This document shows positions 53,520-64,000 of a stretch of 64,000 nucleotides of DNA, one piece after another. A model generated the notes under the pieces. That model ran no database searches and was not told where the DNA came from. It was given only the letters and a program-made list of their open reading frames with translations. The DNA is from Salminus brasiliensis (Eukaryota > Chordata > Actinopteri > Characiformes > Bryconidae). A program made the position numbers and the translations under genes. Position 1 is the stretch's first letter. Each line of letters opens with the position of its first letter. The stretch lies in the NCBI RefSeq assembly GCF_030463535.1, contig NC_132901.1, forward strand, positions 2,514,349-2,578,348, read 5' to 3'.

Positions 53520-56500
53520 GAAATTTATTAGAGACCGAATTAAACGACGGAGCGGAAAGAAAGAAAGAGAGAGTAGAGCCCATTGAATAGACACACCAGA
53601 GGACTGTATGTATGTGTATATATGTGTGTATAAGAAAGTCTATAAAATGGAGGAGGGGATGGGTGGGGTGGGGTGTTGGCAAAAAAAAGAGTCCAGAGAA
53701 ACTTCCAGCCGGAAAATCTCGGCCCACCTCCGCTCCACACTGAGGTAATGCGCTGTTCCGCCTCCCAAACGAATGTCCGGTGCTGAATTTTTGCATAAAG
53801 TTCCTTGTTGTTGTTGTTTTTGTATGTGTCGTGGGAATGTTGGGAATGTTGGCACATGGATGGAACGCCATGGTGAAATGGAAAAGAAAGAAAAACCCAA
53901 AGCGATGAGTGAGTGAGCAAAGACAGGCTTTATAAAGCAAGTCGGAAAACGTGACGATACAAAAACAAACAAACAAACAAACAAAACGTTCAAACTGGTG
54001 AAGCTTCTGAAAGCAAACGCAAACCAGAAAAGTGCAGAAACTCAAATCACTCCGAACTAATGTGTTTTAAGGTGCTTTAAAGATTGCTGTTAAATCTGTA
54101 GATCCAACACACACTCACACTCATACACACACACATACACTCGCCCACCACAAGCAGATGAAAACATGGCCGATACATGAGCTTAACACAGTGAGGCTAC
54201 ACACTCCATGTGCAGAAAATACTCTCAATACTGAACTCCTGTAACTCTTTCAACAAAAAAACCCAAAAAAAACAAAAAAACGACGGAAACGAACGAATCG
54301 GAATTTTAACGTGTTGATAGAAGTAAAAACAAGCTTTTATAAAACGAAACAATCCTCGAACTACAAGGTGAAGCCTGTTATATTGTGCCTCGTCGTTTTA
54401 CAAAGTGAGTTTCGTGATTAAAGCCACGTTATTAAGCGCCAGTGACGAGAAAAAAAAAGGGGAAAACAAATGTTTCTTTTCCATAAACGTTCACCTTTTT
54501 CATCCAGATTCCCAGATTTTCCAACATATAAGCCAGCGCAAGTGGAAATTTCAAACCCAGAATACTCGTTCGTGGTCATTCTCGACGTAACATCATTCAT
54601 CTACTAGTTCATCTACTGAGAAATGCTAACCGTTGGCCGAAATGCCAATACCTTTTATTCGGAATTCCGAATTTACCAAATTCCTGCTTAATTTAATGGA
54701 TAAGACGTTGGTCTGGAATTCCAGTCATTTTCAGCTGGATTTTAACAGCAGCTCCAGAGCATGACGGGTCCAGCAAAGTCGGATTTGGGGAATTGGTTTT
54801 CCTGATCAGTGCCTACAACACTGATCCCATTTATGTTCTATGTTCCCATGTGACATGGAAAGATTGCCGGAAAACCCTAAATTGACTGGCATATTTGACC
54901 CACACAGTTCCCTGGGGTCATGCCCCGGTCGAAATACCACCAGGATCCAGCACCCCAGCCGCCTTTTCACCCTGACTGAAACAGTCCTATTCAGAACGGC
55001 TGATTCGAGTGCCTGGTTCTGTAAATCATAATGAGCTGCAGTTGACTCCGCCCCCACTGTTCACACGCCCCCATCCCCAAGCTATTTTAATTACTCCTCT
55101 CAGCTACGCACAGTTATACTTTACTTCAAAGTTTACTGTCCTTCCTATTGTCCTTCCGTTTGTACCAGCTAGCATTTACATTGCATTTACTTCACCTTGA
55201 GTTCAAAGTAACCCTGAAAAATGCAACCTAAACAACCTATCAATTTGGACTCTGGGCTGCCTTTTATAAGTCTTCCTTTGCAAAACGTAGCATGTGGGAC
55301 CTACTAGACCGTAGCATGTGGAACCAACAGGGGGGCGGTATTCCAATGAGACAATCTGTGATGTAGGAAGCCGATCCAAATCTGAACGACGCTTTGAATA
55401 CCCCGTTTTCTGACCTGGATAGCCCACAAAAAACTGACGGGATTGTCTTATTTCACAATTTCTGGGTTGGCAGGAATTCCAGATACTCAAATATATATAA
55501 AAACATGTGTTTTTAATAATACACCCCAACTAGGAAAAACCCAACTAGGAACTATTAAAACCCAACTAGGAAGACGATTGGTTGGATGTTACTGGCTCTA
55601 CTGAAGTAACTGATGTTGGCCTACAAGTGATAACCAGCGACCTCGGCTTCCCAAATCTGAACCTAGCCCAAGTTTAACCTCGTCAGCAGTCGTAGTTTAA
55701 TGATGCAGTTTATTAAAGCTTCCTGATTATTCAGATAAATCGAATGTCTATGCTTGTGTTGTAGTCCTGGCAACCCTTGTAGTTCCTAGCACCACCACTG
55801 TGAAATCCGAGCTGGTCAGTATCCTTACAATGAACCCCAATTTCTCGCCAAACCCACTTTGACGGACTTTGCTTATTTTAAAACCACTGAATTATAAAGA
55901 AGTGGGCGGAATTATAAAACCAATTATTGCTCCACCCACAAATGCAAAGCTTTGCAGCCACTGCTGGTAGGACGACGGAGCATGCGGAGCTCTTGCGCCC
56001 TCCAGTTGCGCCCACAGTCACGGCTCAAGCTTTAGTTTTAGACTCTAAGAGAGGGCGGAGCCATGTTAGCCTTGGGATTGGTCAGGGGTATGCTATGACG
56101 TACGTTTAGTATGTTTACACTGAGGGCCCTGAGGAGCCAGATTCACTGTATTAGAGCGGAAACTCAGATTTAGGTTCTCAGGGGTTTTAAACCATATTTG
56201 GACGTAAAAGTATTCTCATATGCTGAGCAGCGAGGAGGACCTGGAGGACCTGGAGAACTTGATACTTGTACCATGTTCCCATGTTCGAGAAAGTAATACT
56301 TCCCCTCATTGTGTTTACACCTGTAGTACACATTCCCTGTTGCATCCACATGACCACCTTATTATTAAAAATAAGGGAATGGAGGTCCGATCAGGACAGG
56401 TTTTCTTATTGCTTTTACGCAAACGTATCTCCTTCACTTAAAACCGAACTTTTGCCGAGACGGTCCTTCAGCAATCTAACTCTACAACCGTGCAAACACA

Positions 56501-56934
56501 CAAACACACAGACGCACTTTCTTGGACGCCGAACGACTCTGGACACTCCTTGGTTCTTCCCTACCGAACAAAATTCTCTACGAACTTCTCTCCTACCCAT
56601 ATCTCCCGAAACTATTGCTTATCTGAGAATATTGTCGCTAATAAATAACAGCGTAGCATTGTGGCGCCTGTAGATACAACCGTGAGCTGCCGGACTACAA
56701 CTGATGACGGAAGCTGAAGGTTCAGACGGAATCAGACGGAAAAATCATCTATGGAATTCTGGGTAGAGATGGCTAGTGAGAGCTAAAGTCATTTTTTGCA
56801 TGAGAATACACAAACGCACACACTTGCACGCATAAGAAAGCACACACACACACACACACACTCTCAGGGTTGAGGTTCCACATAGGCCCTGTACGGAAGG
56901 CATCGAAGTCGCCGTGGTTGTGCCGTAATCTTCG
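53520..56934 (-). other. sorbs2: Probable long 3'UTR of sorbs2
   Basis: From the sorbs2 stop to a minus-strand AATAAA (53529-53524) the sequence is mostly unique and poor in tandem repeats, unlike the surroundings. A 3.4-kb 3'UTR is inferred; no transcript evidence is available from sequence alone. An earlier end is possible. Confidence 0.4.
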
Positions 56935-59900
56935 TTAAAGTGGTTTAACGTAGTTTCCTGGGAACGTTCCGAACATCTTGCTTCGCCGGGACGTGCCTAC
57001 GGAGAGGAAGCACAGAAATAAGGGCTGGAAAAGCTCTGGATCACAAATGCGTCTCCAGCTCATCCCACGGGTGCTGCGTAGAGCTCCATCACTCCAGAGG
57101 ACGTAGCTCTACAGAGGGTTTTATACCCCATAGCTCCGCCCCCTTGTCATTACTCCCAGTTATCTCTTGTCCATGTTCAGTGTTTATTGTCTTGTATTTT
57201 GTCCCCTCCCTGCTTCAGTCCCTTTCTTATGTGTCCACTTGTGTCTAGTCTACAGCCACACCCCCTTGTCATTATGCTCAAGTGTTTTTTGTCCATGTTC
57301 AGTGTGTCCCGCCCCTTCATTATGCTGCCAACCTGTGACTACTCTTTAGCCGAGCCTCCTCATTACTCCCACATATTTCTTGTTCTTGCTTAATGTTTAT
57401 TATTCTGTTTTTTGCCTTCTTCATGGTCCCGCCCCTACATGATGCTGTCCACTTGTGTCTAGTCTATAGGCCCGCCCCCTTGTCATTACTTTCAGGTGTT
57501 TCTTGTCCATGTTCAGTGTTTTGTCCCCTCCCTGCTTCGGTCCATTACTTATGTGTCCAATTGTGTCTAGTCCATAGCCACACCTCCTTGTCATTACTCT
57601 CAAGTGTTTCTTGTCCATGTGCAGTGTTTATTGTTGTGTTTTTTTGTCCCCTCCCTGGCCCCACCCCTTCATTATGCTGCCCAGTTGTGTCTATTCTATA
57701 GCCCCATCCCCTTGTCATTACTTCCAAGTGATTTTTTGTCCATGTTAAATGTGTCATTATGCTGCCAACCTGTGTCTACTCTGCAGCTCCACCCCTCATC
57801 ATTACACCCATGTGCTTCTTGTCCATTCTTGTTCATTGTTTATTGCTTCTTTGTAGCCCCACCCCCACCTGTGTCTACTTTGTTGCCTCACCCAGCTGTT
57901 TCTTGTTCATGTTTAATGTTTACTGTTTTGTATTTTGTGTAGTTTTTAGCCCCACCCCCTTGTCATTACTCTCAAGTGTTTCTTGTCCATATACCTTTTT
58001 GTCTTTGTTCCTAGCCGTGTTCGGACTCAGACTCTTTTACCCTGTGCTCATGTACATTTACTGATACACCACAAGCTGAAAGCCAGCTGTGGACTTTCTG
58101 CTGAACCTTCTGGAAGTGTTCTGCACTTTACTAACATCACTCCGGCCGCAGCGTGCCACAGGAAATTTGACCTTAATTGGAGCAGTAAAACACCAGCCGG
58201 TTGTACACTCCAGCTGCTAGCGCTTAAACCTAAACTCAGCTTCTGACCAGCTACAGGTCGGGAGGCTTCAGGCAAGTGCTGTGGATTTATCAAAACACTA
58301 GATGTCCAAATGTTTGTGGACACCCCTTCTAATGAATGCATTCAGCTACTTTAAGCTACTTTACTTTCTACTGGCACAGATGCACACACACACACGGCTG
58401 GTCTAGTCCCTGTAGAGAAGTACTGCCAATAGAACAGGACCCTATGGAGCAGATAAACCTACTGAGCACAAGATGGGTGTTTCTAATAAAGTGGCCAGCG
58501 AGTGGAAGTAGCACAAGGTGGGTGTTTCTAATAAAGTGGCCAGTGAGTGGAAGTAGCACAAGGTAGGTGTTTCTAATAAAGTGGCCAGCTAGTGGAAGCA
58601 CAAGATGGGTGATTCTAATAAAGTGGCCAGTGAGTGGAAGCACAAAGTGGGTGTTTCTTATAAAGTGGACAGTAAGTGTGGTTAATTCACAGTGTGATAG
58701 TGTGACGTCACACACCTACAAACCAGCCATCATCACATTTCTCCATGACTTCGATGACGTCTCCTTCTCGCAGCTCCAGCTCGTCCTCATTCCGGGGCAC
58801 GTAGTTATACACCGCCCGGAACCTGCATGAGAACCAAAGTACTGTTCTTGTTCTAGACTCTTAACATCAGGGCATGTCATTTTAACAACGAAGACACTTA
58901 CGGTTCTCCAGCTCCATGGAGGGAATCCTGCATCATCCTCTGAAGGAAGCGAGAGAGAGAGAGAGCAACAGCATTAGCATCATGCTGAAGAACTGTAGGA
59001 GCAGTGCTCCAGCGCTGCAGCCCTGTCCAGAACAGCAGGTCACTCCAAACCCATGAGCAGATGGACAGTCACACCAGGCATCAGCCTTTTGTAAGTAGAC
59101 TGACGAAACAACCGACACCATGTTTACAAGTTACCCATGCACAGAGAACTATAAGGGAGGGGGGGTGTTAGAAAGGACTCCATTTCCCAGCTTGCACTTG
59201 CTTGCACTGCTAGTGACACCTCACACCACCGTCCTACCCTGCGCGCTCTACTGGAGGAAAACAGGGGGGATATACAGCGCCTCCTGGTGGAGACGGGGCT
59301 GCGGGGAGGCTTGCCCTCAACCACCACGTCCTGCTTATAAAGCGTCTGCAAGAGTCACAGCCAGGGGCAGCCGTAAGAACACAGTGGACACAACTGACCA
59401 AGACTGACCACTCACTCTGTTCTCACATTCACTCCATGATCTCATGTTAAAGGGCCCACATCCCATAATGTCCTTGGTATTTTTCCTCTTGCTTTATTCC
59501 CTAAAATGTACAATGTAAAAAAACATGCTTTTTTTGTTTTGTTAGATGTAAATGAGCTCTATTCTGATTGGCTGCCCTTTATTGTGCCTCATTCAAAAGG
59601 CAGTCTGAGCTGAAACACTCCGTTAATGGGAATGGGCGGGGCTTTAGGCTGAATAGGCCGATACAAAAGCCAGTCGCCTTTTGTGACATCACAAATGCAG
59701 CACATTATAAAAATGGGCGGATTTTGCAGATTATAATTTTAATATTAATATTAAATTATGTTCCCATAACCACATTTGTTTAACACAGAACAGAGCTCAT
59801 TTACAAATATTAAAATTAAAGGCACGATAACAAATAAATTCATGTCTTATTATAATAATTATAGTTAAAATGTTCAAGAAAGGTTCAAATTTTAAATATT

Positions 59901-60854
59901 TTTGCAAAAATTATGAACATTTTAAAATGTAACATCATAAAAAAAAACATCAAGTTAAATGATTTTAATATAATAATAATAATTATTATTATTATTATTA
60001 TTATTATTGCAAGCCGAGCTGGCAAAACAGCCTGTTGTGAATTGATTGTCCCTACAGCAGTCTAATAAACTTACGGGGGGTTATAATACCGGGGCTCACC
60101 CAATCAAAAAACAGAGCTCATTTAAATATTCGCCTTAAAGGTGCAATAAGTAAATAGATAAAAGGTAAATAGGTAAAGATAGGTAAATAGATAAAAGGTT
60201 GAAAAATAATCATGTACTAATAAATGTTTATTTATTAAAAATAAATACAATTCAAACATTATACGTGTGTTTTAGATTTAAAAAAAAAAGGAAAATGCAA
60301 AAAAATAAATATATAAAAAATGTAAAAAAAATAGCATACAGCCCCTTTAATATCTAGTACCTGGTCCAGCACAGGGAATACGACTGAGAACCTTTTTGTC
60401 TAATCAACTAAAATAACCTCAAAGCAATGGTTTAAAAGGTAAACTGGGCCAACGAGGCCTGCCTCGGACTTTCTGTCTGCCTGCGGTGGCTATGTGTGCT
60501 GCCTCCATTAGCCTCGTAGCTCCGGCGCTAAACCGATTGCGTAAACGTGTTGCGTAGATTTCTGGACGAACTTACAGGAAGGCGGGCCCCATTCACACTT
60601 TACACTGCACCTGCTGGCTTACATTGGAAAACACACACATACACTCACACACACACTCACACACACTCTCACACACACTCTCACACACACACTCACACAC
60701 ACACTCACACACATTCTCACACATTTCACACCTGAAACAAACAGCCTCAACACATTGCACACATGGCGCATGCACACACACACACACACACCTCATTTCA
60801 CACTTGCTTCCTTGTTAATTTGCCAGATCTCCAGCAACCCACTCCAGCACATGC

Positions 60855-60900
<46 letters not shown>

Positions 60901-62935
60901 ACAAGCCCTGCAGAGCTCAGTGAGGAAGGAGAAAGCTGCGACTGCCAGACGACCCCTCGTGATTCTCAGGATCTGGTGCTCTTTAAAGCAGCGCTATGTG
61001 AGAAGGGGAACGTCTCGCTACAGGACGCGCTGTACGCATGCTTTTCTGGACAAGCTGAGGGACAAAGAACCGTCCCTGAAACACTCACTAACACGGGTCA
61101 TAGCTCGCTGAATGCAATCAAATCCTCACAGCAACGCCTTCCTTCCTCCCTGCACAGTAGAGACGGTACTCTTTTTAATACCCTTATGAATAAACAGGCG
61201 TCCCAATACTTTAGAACACGGTTGGATCTTTCTGACATCATTTTAGGGGGAGTGATGTCATCAAAGTCCCGCCCTCGACCCTCAACCCTGTGACACTGTT
61301 GAATGTGACGGGGTTGAGCGGCTGTGACAAAGGGCACCCCATCCTGAGAATGACTCAGTTGCTGTTCTGATCCCGGCTAGTGCGCCCCCTACAGGCTAAA
61401 CGAGCTGATGATAAACCAGTGAGAACCCCCCCCCCCCCCTCCCCATTACGTAATGGTGTGTGGCGACTGGTTGTTGTGGGGACGTGTGAAGCAGACAAGC
61501 ATCTGATTGGCTTTGCTCTACCCCGCCCTTTCCTCACTAAGCCCCGCCTCCAAACGTTCAAACGCAGTCCATGGGTTCCCAGTTGTCATGAAGAAGCAAA
61601 AGTCTGTTCATTCCACAGAGCAGCTCCTCGTACCTTAACATGAGGAGAGCGGTGGGGAGAGCGAGGGGAGAGAGGAGGAGCAGCAGGAGGTGAGCACTGA
61701 GTAGAGGAGGAGAGTGGAACTGTGGGAGATGGAGTTTGATCTGAGGAGGAGGAGGAGGAGAGTGGAACTATGGGAGATGTAGTTTGCTCTGATGAGGAGG
61801 AGAGTGGAACTATGTGACATGCAGTTTGGTCTGAGGAGGTGAGTGGAATTGTGGGAGATGTAGTTTGATCTGAGGAGGATAGTGGAATTGTGGGAGATGT
61901 AGTTTGCTCTGAGGAAGAAGAGACTGGAGCTTTGAGAGATGTAGTTTGTTCTGACGCTGTCTGAGAGGAGAGTGGAATTGTGGGAGATGTAGTTCTCTCT
62001 AATGGAGAGGACAGTTGAACTGTGGGAAGTGTAGTTGTCTCTGATGGGGAGGAGAGTGTAAATGCAGAAAATGTATTTTGCTCTGAGGCAGAGGAAGCGA
62101 GAGGAATTATGGGAAATGCGGTTCCCTCTCTGGGAGAAGAGCATGGAATTGTGGGAGATGTAGTTTGCGTTGAGGGAGAGTTGGGTGAAATTGTGGGAAA
62201 TGTTTGTGCTGACTGAGTACAAGGAGAAGAGGGTGGAATCGTGGGACATGTAGTTCGTGTTGAGGGTGGGTCGTAAGAGGACTGTGGAATTGAGTGTGGC
62301 AATGTAGAGTGCTCTGAGTGGGAGGAAGGTGGAACTGTGGGAAATGTAGTCCCTTCAAAGGTGAAGGATGGTGGAGTTGTGGGGGATACTGCTCGGTCTG
62401 AGGTGGGGGAGGGAGAGGAGGGAGGAGAGGCAGGAATGGAGGGAAGGATGGGCTGCTGGGAGGGATATAAAGGAGGACGAGTGGGAATGGGAGGCGATGG
62501 TGGGCGGAGAGAGGAAGAGGATAAAGGAGTAGAGTGACTGTGGGAGGAAGGAAAGGAGACGTGGCGAGAGGAACGAGGAGAAGTGAGGAAAAAAGGGGGA
62601 GGAGAGCAACTGGGAGAGGAGACTGATGGTGCGGATGGAGGCGTGGAAGAGGACAGGGGTGATGCAGATGTAGGAGTAGGACAGGGGAGTGGTAAAGGGG
62701 AGGATGGAGGAGTGTGAGCTAGTGACAAAGGGATAGCAGAAGTGGGAGGAGAGAAGTGGGGAGGTGATGATGACTCTGAGGCCTTCGTGGAAGCTGCTGA
62801 GGATGATGATGGAGTGTGAGGGGAGGGGGGGTCTGAGAGAAAGGACGCGGGGGGAAGGGAAGAGAGAGGTGATGGAGTGATGAGGGGTGGTGTAGAGGAG
62901 GAACCAGTGGAGTGTGTAACAGAAGAGGCATCAAC
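56935..62935 (-). CDS. sorbs2: Sorbin and SH3 domain-containing protein 2, C-terminal part
   Basis: Partial; the rest lies beyond the right edge. Exons in transcript order: 62935-61634, 59345-59238, 58939-58902, 58822-58716, 56996-56935. Phases agree throughout. The final three encode the third SH3 domain: [40 protein letters not shown] and [20 protein letters not shown], with the ligand-pocket Tyr, Trp and Pro residues present. The exon at 59345 reads [19 protein letters not shown], a typical linker. The first exon in view is 1302 bp (434 codons) of Pro/Ser/Thr, with a degenerate repeat of the type [13 protein letters not shown]; it fits the variable linker between SH3 domains 2 and 3. sorbs2 is chosen over sorbs1 because pdlim3 is adjacent. 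SORBS2 is an adaptor at Z-discs, stress fibres and synapses. Confidence 0.85.
57120..58015. repeat. ~110- to 130-bp tandem repeats in the last sorbs2 intron
   Basis: Units carry CCCCTTGTCATTACTCTCAA, GTGTTTCTTGTCCATGTTCA and GTCCCCTCCCTGCTTC, in about seven imperfect copies. Cys/Pro-rich open frames on the plus strand are by-products. Confidence 0.88.
58288..58465. mobile_element. Family A fragment in the last sorbs2 intron
   Basis: Left end ACTAGATGTCCAAATGTTTG, then AATGAATGCATTCAGCTACT and GAGAAGTACTGCCAATAGAA. The right half has been replaced by the tandem repeat that follows. Confidence 0.65.
58470..58682. repeat. ~45-bp tandem repeat with TTCTAATAAAGTGGCCAG
   Basis: Five units of GGTGTTTCTAATAAAGTGGC plus CAGTGAGTGGAAG and a short GTAGCACAA piece that is partly missing in later units. 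It ends about 35 bases from a sorbs2 exon. Confidence 0.9.
59400..61633. other. sorbs2 intron with AT-rich and CA-rich parts
   Basis: 59700-60350 is AT-rich with an (ATT)n run near 59977-60007. 60630-60900 has several (CA)n runs. 61085-61230 contains a family A end (GGCGTCCCAATACTTTAGAA) and its internal flank. A C run is at about 61427-61438. No additional exon recognised. Confidence 0.5.
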
Positions 62936-62995
62936 CTAAGAAGGAGAAGAACAGTGCTGCAATTACTCTCTTAACCAGCTCATACACTACAACAC

Positions 62996-63149
62996 ACCAG
63001 TACCAGCACCAGCACCAGCACCAGCACCAGTACCAGCACCAGTACCAGCACCAGCACCAGTACCAGCACCAGCACCAGCACCAGTACCAGCACCAGTACC
63101 AGCACCAGCACCAGTACCAGCACCAGCACCAGCACCAGTACCAGCACCA
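62996..63149. repeat. ACCAGC/ACCAGT hexamer array
   Basis: About 25 units, a mix of ACCAGC and ACCAGT. On the minus strand this gives alternating Val-Leu or Gly-Ala frames with no gene meaning. It lies about 60 bases upstream (in transcript sense) of the large sorbs2 exon's acceptor. Confidence 0.95.
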
Positions 63150-63234
63150 GATAACAGAGCTCCACTCACACTCTCAACAGAAGATCAACATGCAACAGCA
63201 GAAGCTGAGAAGATGCGTATGAATGGAGAAAGGA

Positions 63235-64000
63235 TGCATGTTGTTGGGTGGATGATGGATGAATTGGTGGATGGATAGATAGATAATGGGTGGATGGATG
63301 AATAAGCAGTTGGGTGGGTGATTGATGGATTGATAGGTAATGGGTGGCTGGATAGATGGACAGTTGGGTGGGTGATGGATGGATTGATAGGTAATGGGTG
63401 GATGGATAGATGGACAGTTGGGTGGGTGATTGATGGATTGATAGGTAATGGGTGGATGGATAGATGGACAGTTGGGTGGGTGATGGATGGATTGGTGGAT
63501 AGATGGATTGATAGGTAATGGGTGGATGGATAGATGGACAGTTGGGTGGGTGATGGATGGATTGGTGGATGGATGGATAGATAGGTAATGGGTGGATGGA
63601 TAGATGGACAGTTAGGTGGGTGATGGATGGATTGGTGGATAGATGGATTGATAGGTAATGGGTGGATGGATAGATGGACAGTTGGGTGGGTGATGGATAG
63701 ATTGGTGGATAGATGGATTGATAGGTAATGGGTGGATGGATAGATGGACAGTTGGGTGGGTGATGGATGGATTGGTGGATAGATGGATTGATAGGTAATG
63801 GGTGGATGGATAGATGGACAGTTGGGTGGGTGATGGATAGATTGGTGGATAGATGGATTGATAGGTAATGGGTGGATGGATAGATGGACAGTTGGGTGGG
63901 TGATGGATGGATTGGTGGATAGATGGATAGATGGGTAATGGGTGGATGGATAGATGGACAGTTGGGTGGGTGATGGATAGATTGGTGGATAGATGGATTG
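63235..64000. repeat. GATGGATGG minisatellite reaching the window edge
   Basis: Units of 54 and 70 bp: GATAGGTAATGGGTGGATGG, ATAGATGGACAGTTGGGTGG and GTGATGGATGGATT, with an optional GGTGGATAGATGGATT insert. About ten units; the array continues beyond 64000. Confidence 0.95.

Noticed and set aside
53482-54045. 187-codon minus-strand frame in the sorbs2 3' region
   Set aside because: Phe/His/Thr-rich translation of low-complexity sequence with no domain. More likely untranslated region.
57187-58064. Cys/Pro/Leu-rich plus-strand frames in the last sorbs2 intron
   Set aside because: They follow the ~120-bp tandem repeat and lie antisense to sorbs2.
61635-62249. 204-codon alternative frame within the large sorbs2 exon
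   Set aside because: A shadow of the repeat. The frame chosen is the one whose phase matches the flanking exons and ends at a GTACGA donor.

Overview
The window is vertebrate nuclear DNA, almost certainly from a teleost fish. Genes are split by GT-AG introns, the proteins are vertebrate families, and introns and spacers are packed with microsatellites, minisatellites and short inverted-repeat elements of the kind common in fish. An ostariophysan (characin or catfish type) is a guess from the repeat style only. No prokaryotic feature, rRNA, convincing tRNA or CRISPR array was seen. The window is mostly an ordinary conserved-synteny block; I found no undescribed system, but several local structures deserve a check.

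Gene order (strand): slc25a4 (+, 2.4-4.9 kb), cfap97 (-, 7.3-11.7 kb), ankrd37 (+, 18.6-22.1 kb), ufsp2 (-, 23.1-33.9 kb), an unnamed THAP zinc-finger gene (-, 34.9-36.3 kb), pdlim3 (-, 38.8-49.6 kb) and the 3' end of sorbs2 (-, 56.9 kb to beyond the right edge). Order and orientation match human 4q35.1 as I remember it. SNX25, LRP2BP, C4orf47 and CCDC110, which lie inside the human block, were not found, and the THAP gene sits where C4orf47 would be expected. I rebuilt each gene exon by exon; phases agree at every junction except the first junction of the THAP gene.

Region by region: 1-1070 is AT-rich. 2.1-5.3 kb is slc25a4 with a CpG-rich promoter. 7.3-11.7 kb is cfap97, with a perfect 149-bp palindrome about 1 kb upstream of it. 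13.3-15.8 kb is a satellite-like array. ankrd37 starts below a hypoxia-response-like site, and its first intron is a ~180-bp tandem array carrying repeated splice-acceptor-like sequences. ankrd37 and ufsp2 meet tail to tail with opposed poly(A) signals a few bases apart. The last ufsp2 intron holds a 19-copy 46-bp minisatellite and an inverted copy of the start of the preceding exon; its second intron is filled by a GTATA-type satellite. pdlim3 has large repeat-filled introns. The sorbs2 part shows a 434-codon Pro/Ser/Thr-rich exon ahead of the last SH3 domain.

The genes are not an operon. slc25a4 (mitochondrial ADP/ATP exchange), pdlim3 and sorbs2 (Z-disc and actin adaptors) are muscle-linked in vertebrates. 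ankrd37 is a known hypoxia target, ufsp2 is a UFM1 protease and cfap97 is a ciliary protein.
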